Assembly: GCA_900540855.1 (NCBI GenBank)
Contig: UQHK01000009.1
Span: 1 to 64,000, forward strand
Length of the DNA stretch: 64,000 nt
Source: an uncultured Collinsella sp.
Lineage (GTDB): Bacteria > Actinomycetota > Coriobacteriia > Coriobacteriales > Coriobacteriaceae
Direction of reading: 5' to 3'
Below the pieces are notes generated by a model that saw only the letters and a list, made by a program, of their open reading frames with translations, was not told where the DNA came from and ran no database searches. Positions 43,140 through 51,911 of the stretch are shown piece after piece (positions within the stretch are counted from its first letter, which is position 1; every line of letters begins with the position of its first letter). Both the position numbers and the translations under genes were made by a program.

Positions 43140-43922
43140 ATGGCCGAACCCACGCTTTTGCCCGAGCGGCTTCAGTACCGCCCGACCAAGATCGAGCTCG
43201 ACGAGAGCATCGAGAAGGCCAAGGCGACCCTTCTTAAGAAGATCAAGCGCTCGGTGTACGTCTACCGTGTTGACTGCGGCGGCTGCAACGGCTGCGAGAT
43301 CGAGATCTTCGGTTCTATCACGCCCGTCTTCGACGTCGAGCGCTTTGGCATCAAGGTCGTGCCCTCGCCCCGTCACGCCGACGTCCTGCTGTACACCGGT
43401 GCCGTGACGCGTGCCATGCGCATGCCGGCCCTGCGCGCCTTTGAGGCCGCACCCGATCCCAAGATCGTGGTGTCCTATGGCGCGTGCGGCTGCACCGGCG
43501 GCATCTTCTACGACAACTACTGCGTCTGGGGCGGCACGGACAAGATTCTGCCGGTTGATGTCTACATCCCCGGCTGCCCGCCTAGCCCCGCGCAGACCAT
43601 CTACGGATTTGCCATGGCGCTCGGTCTGCTGGACCAAAAGCTCCATGCCGAGACCACGGTGGAGGCCGCCGGCGAGCAGGCCGACATCCTGCACCCCGGC
43701 GTGCCGTACAAGCTGCGCGTTGCCATCGAGCGCGAAGCTCGCGCCATGAGCGGCTACCGTTACGGCCGCGACCTGGCCAATGAGTTTATGGATACGCTCG
43801 AGGGCGCGCCCAAGGGCGATATCCGCGGTGCTATGGCGCTGCTCATCGACAAGCAAGATGATCCTCGCCGCGTTGAGGTCTACTCGGCGCTGCAGGATCT
43901 GGTGCTGGCCGGAGGTCGCTAG
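43140..43922 (+). CDS. hyfI: [NiFe]-hydrogenase small subunit HyfI (NuoB-like)
   Basis: A 260-residue small subunit that binds the proximal [4Fe-4S] cluster. Ligands are 'CGGCNGCEIE' (two Cys used), 'YGACGCTGG' and 'IPGCPPSPAQTIYGF'. Length is close to E. coli HyfI (252). AAGGAGG precedes the ATG. It overlaps none but abuts hyfJ with the TAG directly followed by ATG. Confidence 0.95.
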   Translation: MAEPTLLPERLQYRPTKIELDESIEKAKATLLKKIKRSVYVYRVDCGGCNGCEIEIFGSITPVFDVERFGIKVVPSPRHADVLLYTGAVTRAMRMPALRAFEAAPDPKIVVSYGACGCTGGIFYDNYCVWGGTDKILPVDVYIPGCPPSPAQTIYGFAMALGLLDQKLHAETTVEAAGEQADILHPGVPYKLRVAIEREARAMSGYRYGRDLANEFMDTLEGAPKGDIRGAMALLIDKQDDPRRVEVYSALQDLVLAGGR

Positions 43923-44504
43923 ATGGAGCTCACGGACCGCTCTGGTTACTTTGCGGGCCCCGGTATGCTCGGCGGCTCCTTTGGCGATGCCTCGCGCGCA
44001 AGCGACGAGGCCGCCGAGGGCGTCGCCGACCCCTGCCTGGGCCATGCGCCCGACCAGGTGGTCTTCTATGAGCTCACGCGTAAGTTTGTGGAGACCGAGG
44101 AAGACGTTCCCCAGGAGGCCTGCGACGTGCTGTACTACACGCTCGCCGTGGGCCACCACACCGGCGTGCTCGACTGCTTTGAGCCGCGCCTGTCGGTGCC
44201 GGTGGATGTCTTCTATTCGCTCGTTGACGCGCTGCCGGAGGGGGAGGCTAAGACAAAGTTCGAGGCCATCCGCTCCTTTGGCGAGTGCCAGCTCGACAAA
44301 GCGGCGGTGCCGTCGCTGCTCGAGGCCTGCGACACGCTGCTCGACGAGCGCGGTTTTCGTGGTTCGGCCAAGGCTGGCATTTCGGTGTTCGATGACGACT
44401 TTGGCCTGCATGCCCAGCAGGTCGCGTTCTTAATGAAGTTTCGCGATTTGGTTGAGCGCGTGCGCGATGTGTCGGGCGTGTATCTGACGGGAAGGTTGCA
44501 GTAA
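43923..44504 (+). CDS. hyfJ: Formate hydrogenlyase maturation protein HycH/HyfJ
   Basis: A 193-residue member of the HycH/HyfJ family, required for assembly of the hydrogenase large subunit in E. coli. The core 'QVVFYELTRKFVETEEDVPQEACDVLYYTLAVGHHTGVLDCF' matches HycH. A 40-residue N-terminal segment is extra. The start abuts the hyfI stop and the stop overlaps the hycI start (TAATG). Confidence 0.85.
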   Translation: MELTDRSGYFAGPGMLGGSFGDASRASDEAAEGVADPCLGHAPDQVVFYELTRKFVETEEDVPQEACDVLYYTLAVGHHTGVLDCFEPRLSVPVDVFYSLVDALPEGEAKTKFEAIRSFGECQLDKAAVPSLLEACDTLLDERGFRGSAKAGISVFDDDFGLHAQQVAFLMKFRDLVERVRDVSGVYLTGRLQ

Positions 44505-45007
44505 TGGGTCGCGTTGTGGATGGACGTGTGAACGGCGCCCCGTTTGCGGGTATCGTGCTCACGGCGGGAAGCGTGCTGCGTGCCGACGATGCCGCCGGCC
44601 CCGTGCTCTCCAAAAAGATGGAAGACGCACCCATCGCCGGTTGGTACACCATCGACGGAGGCCAAACGCCCGAGGATGACATCATCGAGGTCAAGCGCGA
44701 GCGTCCGCCGCGTCTGGTCTTGGTCGATGCCGCCGATATGGCACTGCCCGTCGGGTCCATCCGCTTGCTCGACAAGCGCGATGTGGCTCGCAAGTCGATG
44801 TTCACCACGCATTCGCTTCCTTTGTCGATTCTGATCGAAGAGATTGAACAATCGTGCGAAGATATCGTCTTCATAGGGATTCAGCCGGGCGATACGGAGT
44901 TCTACAACCCCATGTCCCCGGAGGTCTTTGAGGCCGTCGACGCCGTGTACGACGCCGTGGCCGCCAACGACTTTTCCCACTTTGTCCGCTTGGGGCAAGA
45001 GCAATAG
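44504..45007 (+). CDS. hycI: Hydrogenase maturation protease HycI
   Basis: A 167-residue endopeptidase of the HyaD/HycI family that removes the C-terminal tail of the large subunit after nickel insertion. Features are 'GIVLTAGSVLRADDAAGPVLSKKM' (conserved nickel-sensing Asp) and 'LVDAADMALPVGSIRLL', plus 'FIGIQPGDTEFYNPMSPEV'. Usual [NiFe] proteases have GxGNxLxxDDGxG here; this variant has GSVLRADDAAG. Its substrate should be HyfG, whose tail is present. It precedes focA by 39 bases. Confidence 0.9.
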   Translation: MGRVVDGRVNGAPFAGIVLTAGSVLRADDAAGPVLSKKMEDAPIAGWYTIDGGQTPEDDIIEVKRERPPRLVLVDAADMALPVGSIRLLDKRDVARKSMFTTHSLPLSILIEEIEQSCEDIVFIGIQPGDTEFYNPMSPEVFEAVDAVYDAVAANDFSHFVRLGQEQ

Positions 45008-45046
45008 GAGCGCTTGTCCCTGCTGATTAGGAAAGAAGTGATTGAC

Positions 45047-45886
45047 ATGGCAGATTCCAAGGTGGAGTACCCCGCTCCCGATTGCCTGGCGCCCGCCGCG
45101 ATCGAGGCCAAGACCGAGGCCGCCGGCGTGACCAAGGCTAACCTGCCGGTCGCTAAGGCCTTTGTTTTGGCAATGTTCGCCGGCGCGTTCATTGCCTTCG
45201 GCGGCCTGTTCTTTACCGTGTTCTTGAGCGATAGCACGCTGGGCTGGGGCGCCCAGCGTGTCGTGGGCGGCTTGTGCTTTTGCCTTGGCCTGGTGCTGGT
45301 GCTGGTGTGCGGCGCCGAGCTGTTTACCGGCAACTCGCTTATGGTCTGCGCGCTCAAGAGCAAAAAAATCACCCTGGCTCAGATGCTCAAGGCATGGCTC
45401 GTCGTGTGGCTTGGTAACTTTGTCGGTGCCCTGTTCATCGTCTTTTTGGTGTACATGGCCGGCATTTACAAGCTCAACGGCGAGGCGGTCGCCAATTCCA
45501 TGGTGAGCGTCGCCGCCGGCAAGGTGACGATCGACTGGGTGACGATCTTCTTCCGCGGCATTTTGTGCAACATCTTTGTGTGCCTGGCCGTGTGGATCGG
45601 TACAGCCGGCAAGACCGTGGTCGATAAGGTTGTGGGCATTCTGCTGCCTATCGCCGCCTTTGTGGCCTGCGGTTTTGAGCACTGCGTCGCCAACATGTAC
45701 TTTTTGCCCATGGGTGCCGTGATGCACGCGTGCGGCTATGGTGCCGACGTCGCCGGCGCCGATGCGCTCAACGCCGCGGGCATTGCGTTTAACCTGTCCG
45801 CTGCCACGCTGGGCAACATCGTGGGCGGCGCGGTTCTAGTTGCGCTCGGCTACTGGTTTATCTATGCCAAGAAGTTCGAGGCGTAA
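45047..45886 (+). CDS. focA: Formate/nitrite transporter FocA
   Basis: A 279-residue FNT-family channel with six hydrophobic helices expected. 'GAELFTGNSLMVCALKSKKI' (including the pore Omega-loop segment) and 'FVACGFEHCVANMYFLPMGAVM', with the conserved pore His, are diagnostic. It moves formate across the membrane, coordinated with FdhF. AGGAAAG precedes ATG 45047. It is the last gene of the formate hydrogenlyase operon; a terminator follows. Confidence 0.92.
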   Translation: MADSKVEYPAPDCLAPAAIEAKTEAAGVTKANLPVAKAFVLAMFAGAFIAFGGLFFTVFLSDSTLGWGAQRVVGGLCFCLGLVLVLVCGAELFTGNSLMVCALKSKKITLAQMLKAWLVVWLGNFVGALFIVFLVYMAGIYKLNGEAVANSMVSVAAGKVTIDWVTIFFRGILCNIFVCLAVWIGTAGKTVVDKVVGILLPIAAFVACGFEHCVANMYFLPMGAVMHACGYGADVAGADALNAAGIAFNLSAATLGNIVGGAVLVALGYWFIYAKKFEA

Positions 45887-45908
45887 GGTACCGTCTGTTT
45901 GACGTTGG

Positions 45909-45944
45909 GCCTCCCGCGGGGCGTTGCCGTGCGGGAGGCTTTTT
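45909..45944 (+). terminator. Terminator of the formate hydrogenlyase operon
   Basis: GCCTCCCGC (45909-45917) pairs with GCGGGAGGC (45931-45939) and is followed by TTTTT. Confidence 0.9.
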
Positions 45945-46008
45945 GGGTTTGGGGCTCGTTGCCGAGCTTTTGGCCTGTTGTGTTTGGCTGATGAAAGGGG
46001 TAATCGAG

Positions 46009-48126
46009 ATGACATCTGCTGTGAAGCGTGACGGTCGCGCCGTGGTGACCACATGTGGGGGATGCTATGCCGATTGCGCCTTTGCGGCACGCGTTGAAGA
46101 CGGTCGCGTGGTGGCCGAGTTGCCGGTGCCGGGGCACCCGTGCGCGGCGCGTGCCCTGTGCGCCCGCGGGCGCCATCGACTGTCTATGCCGTTTGACGAG
46201 CGCGACCGGATTATGCATCCCATGCGACGCCGCCAGGATGGCTCGGGGTTCGATGTGATTTCGTGGGATGAGGCGTTCGCGCAGATCGCAGCGCGCCTTG
46301 GGGAGATTGTTGACGGGCATGGTCCCCGTGCGCTGGGCATGACGCTCGGCGTGCCCTCGTTCGACCGTTACTGGGCGTATCGCTTTATGCATGCGCTGGG
46401 CTCGCCCAACGTATACGGTGCCGACGGTGCCTGCGAGGTAAGCCGACTTACCGGCTGGGAGCACAGTCTGGGCTACAGCCCCGCCTCCGACCTGGCGCAT
46501 ATCGATTGCATCATGTATCTGGGGCGCTCCATTGTCGATTCGTCGACGATGGGGGCCGTTGATGCGCTCAACGATGCCCGTCTCCGTGGGGCGAAGATTA
46601 TCGTGGTCGACCCCCGGCGCAGCGGCTCGGCTGCGCTCGCCGACCGCTGGTTGCGCGTACGCCCGGGCTGCGACCTAGCCTTGCTGCTGGGCATTGCGCA
46701 TGTGCTCATTGCCGAGGACTTGTACGACCGCGAGTTTGTTGCCCGCTATACCACGGGTTTTGACGAGCTTGCGCAGGCGGCCCATGCTTGGACGCCCGAG
46801 TGGGCCGAGTCGATGTGCGACGTGCCGGCTACAGAGATTGTCGCCACGGCGCGCGATCTAGCTGCCGCCGCGCCTGCCGCCGTGGTGGATGCGGGTTTTC
46901 ATGGCGGCATCGGTATCGCGTATGCCAACAGCACCCAGACCGCGCGCGCGATTTGTCTGGTCGATGTGCTGTTGGGCTGTATTGGACATGCGGGCGGAGC
47001 GCTCAATCCACCCACACCGCTTGTGTTGGGCGACCTCGATCCCACGCGCTTTGCGACGCCGCTGGTGCCGCTTGGGCCCAAGCTAGGGTCCGAGCGCTAT
47101 CCACTGGTCGATCCGGTGCGCGGCCTGTGCACGACCATCGGTCAGTCGATTCTTGCCGGCGATTTGCGTGGACTCATCGTCTATGCCAGTAACCCCGGTG
47201 CGGGCTATGGCAATGCGCAGGCTTGGTTGGGTATTTTGCAGCAGCTCGACTTGCTCGTGACGATTGACATTCGCTGGTCCGAGACGGCGCGTGCTTCTGA
47301 TTTCGTGCTGCCCGACGTGACGTACCTGGAGACCGATCGCGGTGTGGGAACGGTGACGGGCGCCAACGATGCGTGCGTGTTCTACCGCAATGCCGTGCTG
47401 CCCGTGCAGCATGACGACACACGTCCCGGTCGGGAGATCTTTGCCGGTCTGGCGCAGGCGTGTGGCGTGGGCGAGTACTTCCAGTTTACGTCTGACGATC
47501 TGGCGGCTGCCCAGGTGGCGCCTTTTGGGATCAATCTGGACGAGCTCAAGGAACGCGGCTGGGCCGACACGGGTGTTGCGTTGCCGTCGCGTACGGGCGA
47601 GCCGGCGATTCCCCTGGATGGCGGCAGGATTGCGCTGGCAAGCGACGTGTGGGAGCGAGCCGGTCTGGGTCGTGTACCCAACTGGATCGCTCCCATGGTG
47701 GAGCCCGGCCCGGGGATGTTTCGCCTCATTAGCGGCAACCGTCCCTTTGAGTCGCACACCTCGCGCAGGCTTGCGGCCCAAGGTGCCGCCGAGGCTGGAT
47801 CGGATCTGGATGCCGTGCAGATGAATGCCGATGCTGCTGCGCACATGGGCATCGCCGACGGCGAGATTGTCGAACTCGTGAGTGATATGGGCCGCGACCG
47901 CGTGCGCGTGGAGACGACGCCGTATCTGCATCCGGCGTGCATCTTCACCTCGGCCGCCCCCGGCGGGCGTTCGTTTGGCGCCGAAGCCGGCGGCGCTCAA
48001 GCCTTGGGCGTCGGCCCACTCGACCATACACCGTTGCGTTGGGACCCGTTGACGGGCGCCGCGCTCACCCAGGAAAACGCCGTTCGCGTGGAAAAGATCG
48101 CGGCGCGCGAGGATAATAGCGATTGA
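46009..48126 (+). CDS. Molybdopterin oxidoreductase, DMSO-reductase family, substrate unknown
   Basis: A 705-residue bis-MGD-type oxidoreductase. The N-terminal [4Fe-4S] motif is C16-x2-C19-x3-C23 ('CGGCYADC') with C51 in 'ALCARG'. The active-site ligand region reads 'YGADGACEVSRLTG'; C142 or S145 could ligate molybdenum and there is no Sec. Further family segments are 'DVISWDEAFAQIAARLGEI', 'GAKIIVVDPRRSGSAALADRWLRV' and 'YASNPGAGYGNAQAWLGILQQLDLLVTIDIRWSETARASDFVLPDVTYLE'. No partner subunits are adjacent and no Tat signal is visible, so it is probably cytoplasmic. Formate dehydrogenase-like or a thiol/sulfur-oxyanion reductase are possibilities. AAAGGGG precedes ATG 46009. It follows the focA terminator and precedes selA. 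Confidence 0.78.
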   Translation: MTSAVKRDGRAVVTTCGGCYADCAFAARVEDGRVVAELPVPGHPCAARALCARGRHRLSMPFDERDRIMHPMRRRQDGSGFDVISWDEAFAQIAARLGEIVDGHGPRALGMTLGVPSFDRYWAYRFMHALGSPNVYGADGACEVSRLTGWEHSLGYSPASDLAHIDCIMYLGRSIVDSSTMGAVDALNDARLRGAKIIVVDPRRSGSAALADRWLRVRPGCDLALLLGIAHVLIAEDLYDREFVARYTTGFDELAQAAHAWTPEWAESMCDVPATEIVATARDLAAAAPAAVVDAGFHGGIGIAYANSTQTARAICLVDVLLGCIGHAGGALNPPTPLVLGDLDPTRFATPLVPLGPKLGSERYPLVDPVRGLCTTIGQSILAGDLRGLIVYASNPGAGYGNAQAWLGILQQLDLLVTIDIRWSETARASDFVLPDVTYLETDRGVGTVTGANDACVFYRNAVLPVQHDDTRPGREIFAGLAQACGVGEYFQFTSDDLAAAQVAPFGINLDELKERGWADTGVALPSRTGEPAIPLDGGRIALASDVWERAGLGRVPNWIAPMVEPGPGMFRLISGNRPFESHTSRRLAAQGAAEAGSDLDAVQMNADAAAHMGIADGEIVELVSDMGRDRVRVETTPYLHPACIFTSAAPGGRSFGAEAGGAQALGVGPLDHTPLRWDPLTGAALTQENAVRVEKIAAREDNSD

Positions 48127-48202
48127 TTGACTCAGCCGATTGAATTGGCTGATAGTTAGACGTTCGAATGATTGATTCACCTTTGGTTTTGAAAGGCCGC
48201 AC

Positions 48203-49660
48203 ATGAGCGATAGCCAGAACATGTCCGATGAGGTACGCGCCCGCCTGCGCGCCATTCCTTCCGTCAACGAGCTGCTTGCCGAGTGGCCGGTTGTGAAGGC
48301 GGCGGGGGAGACCTGCGACGCGGTGGCGCATGCCGCCGTCACGGCCGAGCTCGACGAGGAGCGCGCCGCCATTCGCGCCGGTGCTGCCCCGCGCTCTAAG
48401 CGCGACCTGGCCTCGGCCATCGAGTGGCGTGCGCACCGTTCCGCGTTGCCGAGCCTGCGCCCCGCCGTCAACGCTACGGGCGTGGTCATCCATACCAACT
48501 TGGGCCGCGCCCCGCTCGCAGAGTCGGCGGCAAAGGCCGTGGCCGAGGTCGCGCGCGGGTACAGCACACTCGAGTACAGCGTGGACACCTGCTCGCGTGG
48601 GTCGCGCAAGGAACATGCCGCGCAGCTCATCCGCTCGCTTACCGGTGCCGAGGACGCGCTGGTCGTTAACAACAACGCCGCCGCTGTGCTGCTGGTGCTG
48701 GCGACCCATGCCGCAGGCAAAGAGGTCATCGTCAGCCGCGGCGAGCTTGTCGAGATCGGCGGCAGCTTCCGCATCCCCGATGTCATGGCGGCTTCGGGCG
48801 CCAAACTCGTCGAGGTCGGCGCCACCAACCGCACGCACCTGGCTGATTATGAGCAAGCCATCACGCCCGATACGGCGATGATCCTTAAGGTCCATCCTTC
48901 CAACTATCGCATCGAGGGTTTTCACGAGGAGGTGGGCTCTCGAGAGCTTGCCGCCCTGGCCCACAAGCATGGCCTGCTGTTCTACGAGGACCAGGGCTCG
49001 GGCGCGCTACTGCCCGACGACATCTTGGTGGACGGCGGCGAGGAGCCCACGCCGGCTTCGGTCTCGGCAGGGCTCGACCTGGTGTCGTGCTCGGGCGATA
49101 AACTGCTCGGTGCCGCGCAGGCGGGCATCATCATGGGCCGTCGCGATCTGGTCCAGGCCTGCGGCGCACATCCGCTCATGCGCGCTCTGCGCCCGGGCAA
49201 ACTGGCTCTGTCGGCGCTCGAGGCCACGCTGCGTATCTACATGGACGGTGCCGACGTGGCCCATCGCGATATTCCGGTGCTCAGCATGCTTACGCTGCCG
49301 CAGGCTCATTTGGAGCGACGTGCCCGTAAGCTGCGCGATCGTATGGTCGCCGGGCTCGATAAGGCTGGTTGCCCGTGTGCCGTTGAGTTGGAGATTGTCG
49401 AGGAGTCGTCGACTCCCGGTGGCGGCTCGCTGCCTACCGTCGAGCTGTCCACGATGTGCGTGGCCGTCTGCCCGGTCGACGGGCACCTGTCCGTCGACGC
49501 GCTCAAGCGCTCGCTCGTCCAAGACTTCGATACGCCGGTCGTCACGCGCGCCTCGCACGACCGCATTCTGTTTGATGTGCGCACGCTCGTGGGCGACCGC
49601 GATATCGAGACGGCGGCGTCGACGCTTGCCGCATGCGTTGAGAAGGCGATTGCTCGATGA
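48203..49660 (+). CDS. selA: L-seryl-tRNA(Sec) selenium transferase SelA
   Basis: A 485-residue PLP enzyme converting seryl-tRNA(Sec) to selenocysteyl-tRNA(Sec) with selenophosphate. 'LPSLRPAVNATGVVIHTNLGRAPL' is the SelA signature; the PLP lysine is K300 in 'VSCSGDKLLGAAQAGIIMG'. 'DEDQGSG'-like 'YEDQGSGAL' also fits. GAAAGG precedes ATG 48203. It overlaps selB by 4 bases (ATGA). Confidence 0.96.
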   Translation: MSDSQNMSDEVRARLRAIPSVNELLAEWPVVKAAGETCDAVAHAAVTAELDEERAAIRAGAAPRSKRDLASAIEWRAHRSALPSLRPAVNATGVVIHTNLGRAPLAESAAKAVAEVARGYSTLEYSVDTCSRGSRKEHAAQLIRSLTGAEDALVVNNNAAAVLLVLATHAAGKEVIVSRGELVEIGGSFRIPDVMAASGAKLVEVGATNRTHLADYEQAITPDTAMILKVHPSNYRIEGFHEEVGSRELAALAHKHGLLFYEDQGSGALLPDDILVDGGEEPTPASVSAGLDLVSCSGDKLLGAAQAGIIMGRRDLVQACGAHPLMRALRPGKLALSALEATLRIYMDGADVAHRDIPVLSMLTLPQAHLERRARKLRDRMVAGLDKAGCPCAVELEIVEESSTPGGGSLPTVELSTMCVAVCPVDGHLSVDALKRSLVQDFDTPVVTRASHDRILFDVRTLVGDRDIETAASTLAACVEKAIAR

Positions 49661-51624
49661 GTGAGGTTCAGGCGCTGGTGGAGTGTCCCGTTATCGTTGG
49701 CACGGCGGGTCACGTTGACCATGGTAAGTCGGCACTGATCGAGGCACTGACTGGCAAGAATCCCGATCGTCTGGAGGTTGAGCGCCGTCGCGGTATGACC
49801 GTGGAGCTGGGCTTTGGCGAGCTGGCGCTGCCGAGTGGCAAGATCGTTGGCCTGGTCGACGTGCCGGGCCACGCGCATTACTTGCGCGCCATGGTGCAGG
49901 GCGCCACGGGCATCGACGTGGCCGTGCTGGTGGTTTCGGCCGTCGAGGGCGTAATGCCGCAGACGCGCGAGCACGTGCACGTGCTGGAGCTGCTGGGCGT
50001 CACGCATATGGTGGTCGCACTGACGATGTGCGACCTTGCCGACGCCGAGATGACCGAGCTTGCCGAGCTCGATGTCGATGACTTTTTGTCGAGTACCGTG
50101 TTTGCGGGCGCGCCGATCGTGCCCGTGTCGTCCAAGACCGGCGCGGGAATCGATGACCTGCTGGCTGCGCTCGACGAGCAGGTTGCCGCTTGCTGGGGTG
50201 CCTGCCGTGCCCGTGCCGAGCTCACCGATGCCGCACCGCGTCTGCCCATCGACCGCTGTTTTACGATCAAGGGCGCCGGTACCGTGGTGACGGGAACGTT
50301 GCACGATGCGCCCGTCGCGGTGGGGGATGAGCTCGTCGCGCTGCCGTCGCGTACGGTCTGTCGCGTGCGCGGGATTCAGGTGCATGGCGATACGCCGTGG
50401 GCGTTGCCCGGTCAGCGTGTGGCGCTCAACTTGGTGGGCGATGCCGTCGCCGCGCTCGATCGCGGTGAGATGCTGGGCGTGGCGGGCCGCTTTGGCCAGA
50501 CGATGCGCTTTATGATGACGTTTACGTATTTGGGTCGCGAGGGAGCCAAGCCGCGTGTGCTCGAGTCGGGTGCGCGTGTGCACGTGATGGCGGGTACGGC
50601 CGAGGTTGTCGGTCGCATCATGTTCATGGAGGGCGAAGCCCCCATGGCGGTGGGCGAGACCCGTATCGTTCAGGTGCGCTTGGAAAACTCGTTGCCGCTA
50701 CGTGCCGGGGACCATGCCGTGGTGCTGTCATTTTCGCCCGTGATGCTTATTGGCGGCGGGCGCGTGCTGCTTGCGCGCTGCCGTCGCTCGCGCGAGCTTT
50801 CTGCCGGCGAGCGCGCGCTGTTTGCGGCGCTTGAGGTCGGCGATACCGCGGGCGGTGTGGCCGCTTGGCTGGCGCTGCAGGCGCTGCCGGTTGCGGCGGT
50901 TGATGTTGCCGAGGCACTGGATCTTGGTGCCGGCGAGGTCGATGCCGCGCTGCACGGGTTGGTGGCGCAGGGCTCCGTTCGCAAGCTTGCCGTGGGTGAT
51001 GCGGACCTCTTCGCGGACGCCGCGGTGCTCGGCGCCGCGATGGATGCACTGGCAGCGACCCTGTCAGCCATGCACGCGGCGGCTCCCAAGGAGACGGGCT
51101 TTACGCCCGGCGCCGTTGCCCATGCTGCGTGGCCTGCCGCTGATGAATGCGTTGCCGCGGCTCTGATTGCCGAGGGCTGCTCGCGTGGCGTGTGCGCCGC
51201 CGAGGGCGCTGAGGTGTTCGACCCGCATTCGGCCGCCGCTGCCGCACGTGTAGTGCATGAGGCCTGCGAACGTATCGTTGCCTTGCTGGACGAAGCCGGC
51301 CTCGATGCGCCGACGCTGCCCGAGGTTGGCGAGCAGTTGAAGCTCGATCGCGACACCATGACGCGTGCCCTGCGCGAGCTTTCGCTCAACCGTTCCATCG
51401 TGAAGGTCGAGCGCGACGTTGCCCTGTCTGCTATCTCGGAAGTCCATGCGCGCGAGCTTGTTGCCGTTGCCATTGAGGCAGCCGGTGGCGCTGCCACCAC
51501 GAGTGTGTTGCGCGAGGCCCTGGGTGTGTCGCGCAAGCGTGCCATCAGCATCTTGGAGCACCTGGATGCCGTGCGCTTCACGGTGCTCGACAAGGAGGCC
51601 GGCGGCCTGCGCTCCCTGCGCTAG
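49657..51624 (+). CDS. selB: Selenocysteine-specific elongation factor SelB
   Basis: A 655-residue GTPase that delivers Sec-tRNA to UGA codons marked by a SECIS hairpin. G1 is 'GTAGHVDHGKS' (residues 15-25), G3 'DVPGH' (68-72), G4 in 'VVALTMCDLAD' is atypical (TMCD rather than NKxD) as in other SelB proteins. The C-terminal region from about residue 400 corresponds to the winged-helix domains that bind SECIS RNA. ATG 49657 overlaps the selA stop. tRNA-Sec follows 36 bases later. Confidence 0.95.
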   Translation: MSEVQALVECPVIVGTAGHVDHGKSALIEALTGKNPDRLEVERRRGMTVELGFGELALPSGKIVGLVDVPGHAHYLRAMVQGATGIDVAVLVVSAVEGVMPQTREHVHVLELLGVTHMVVALTMCDLADAEMTELAELDVDDFLSSTVFAGAPIVPVSSKTGAGIDDLLAALDEQVAACWGACRARAELTDAAPRLPIDRCFTIKGAGTVVTGTLHDAPVAVGDELVALPSRTVCRVRGIQVHGDTPWALPGQRVALNLVGDAVAALDRGEMLGVAGRFGQTMRFMMTFTYLGREGAKPRVLESGARVHVMAGTAEVVGRIMFMEGEAPMAVGETRIVQVRLENSLPLRAGDHAVVLSFSPVMLIGGGRVLLARCRRSRELSAGERALFAALEVGDTAGGVAAWLALQALPVAAVDVAEALDLGAGEVDAALHGLVAQGSVRKLAVGDADLFADAAVLGAAMDALAATLSAMHAAAPKETGFTPGAVAHAAWPAADECVAAALIAEGCSRGVCAAEGAEVFDPHSAAAAARVVHEACERIVALLDEAGLDAPTLPEVGEQLKLDRDTMTRALRELSLNRSIVKVERDVALSAISEVHARELVAVAIEAAGGAATTSVLREALGVSRKRAISILEHLDAVRFTVLDKEAGGLRSLR

Positions 51625-51660
51625 ATTGGCTGCTCGGTTTGGTAAAATACCGCCGCACTT

Positions 51661-51757
51661 GGGAACGGATGGGCTCCGGTGGGCTCCGCGGTCCTCAAAA
51701 CCGTTGCGAGGCGTGCAAAACGTCTTGGATGTGTTCGATTCACATACGTTCCCGCCA
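51661..51757 (+). tRNA. selC: tRNA-Sec (anticodon TCA)
   Basis: A 97-base tRNA with acceptor GGGAACG/CGTTCCC, discriminator G and encoded CCA (51755-51757). The anticodon arm CGGT-CCTCAAA-ACCG carries TCA, and a long variable arm (about 51703-51727) and T-arm ATGTG-TTCGATT-CACAT are typical of tRNA-Sec. A -10-like TAAAAT lies at 51643-51648. Confidence 0.95.
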
Positions 51758-51766
51758 TACGCTACC

Positions 51767-51817
51767 AGCGCTTTTGTGCTCGCGGTCTTGCTGCGTGCCG
51801 CAAAGGCGCTGTTTTGT
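51767..51817 (+). terminator. Probable terminator after tRNA-Sec
   Basis: CAGCGC (51767-51772) pairs with GCGCTG (51803-51808) around an imperfect inner stem and is followed by TTTTGTTTTT. Confidence 0.55.
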
Positions 51818-51911
51818 TTTTGCACGAGCTTTTCGTAGCGCCGATATTTCGGCGGCTGTGTTTAGCTTCGTGCACCGGGTTTCGAGCATGCCGATGGGGG
51901 TGGTTTGCCGT

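Noticed and set aside
51639..51911. N-terminal extension of MobA over tRNA-Sec
   Set aside because: It would overlap the tRNA gene and its terminator; the MobA family start matches ATG 51912.
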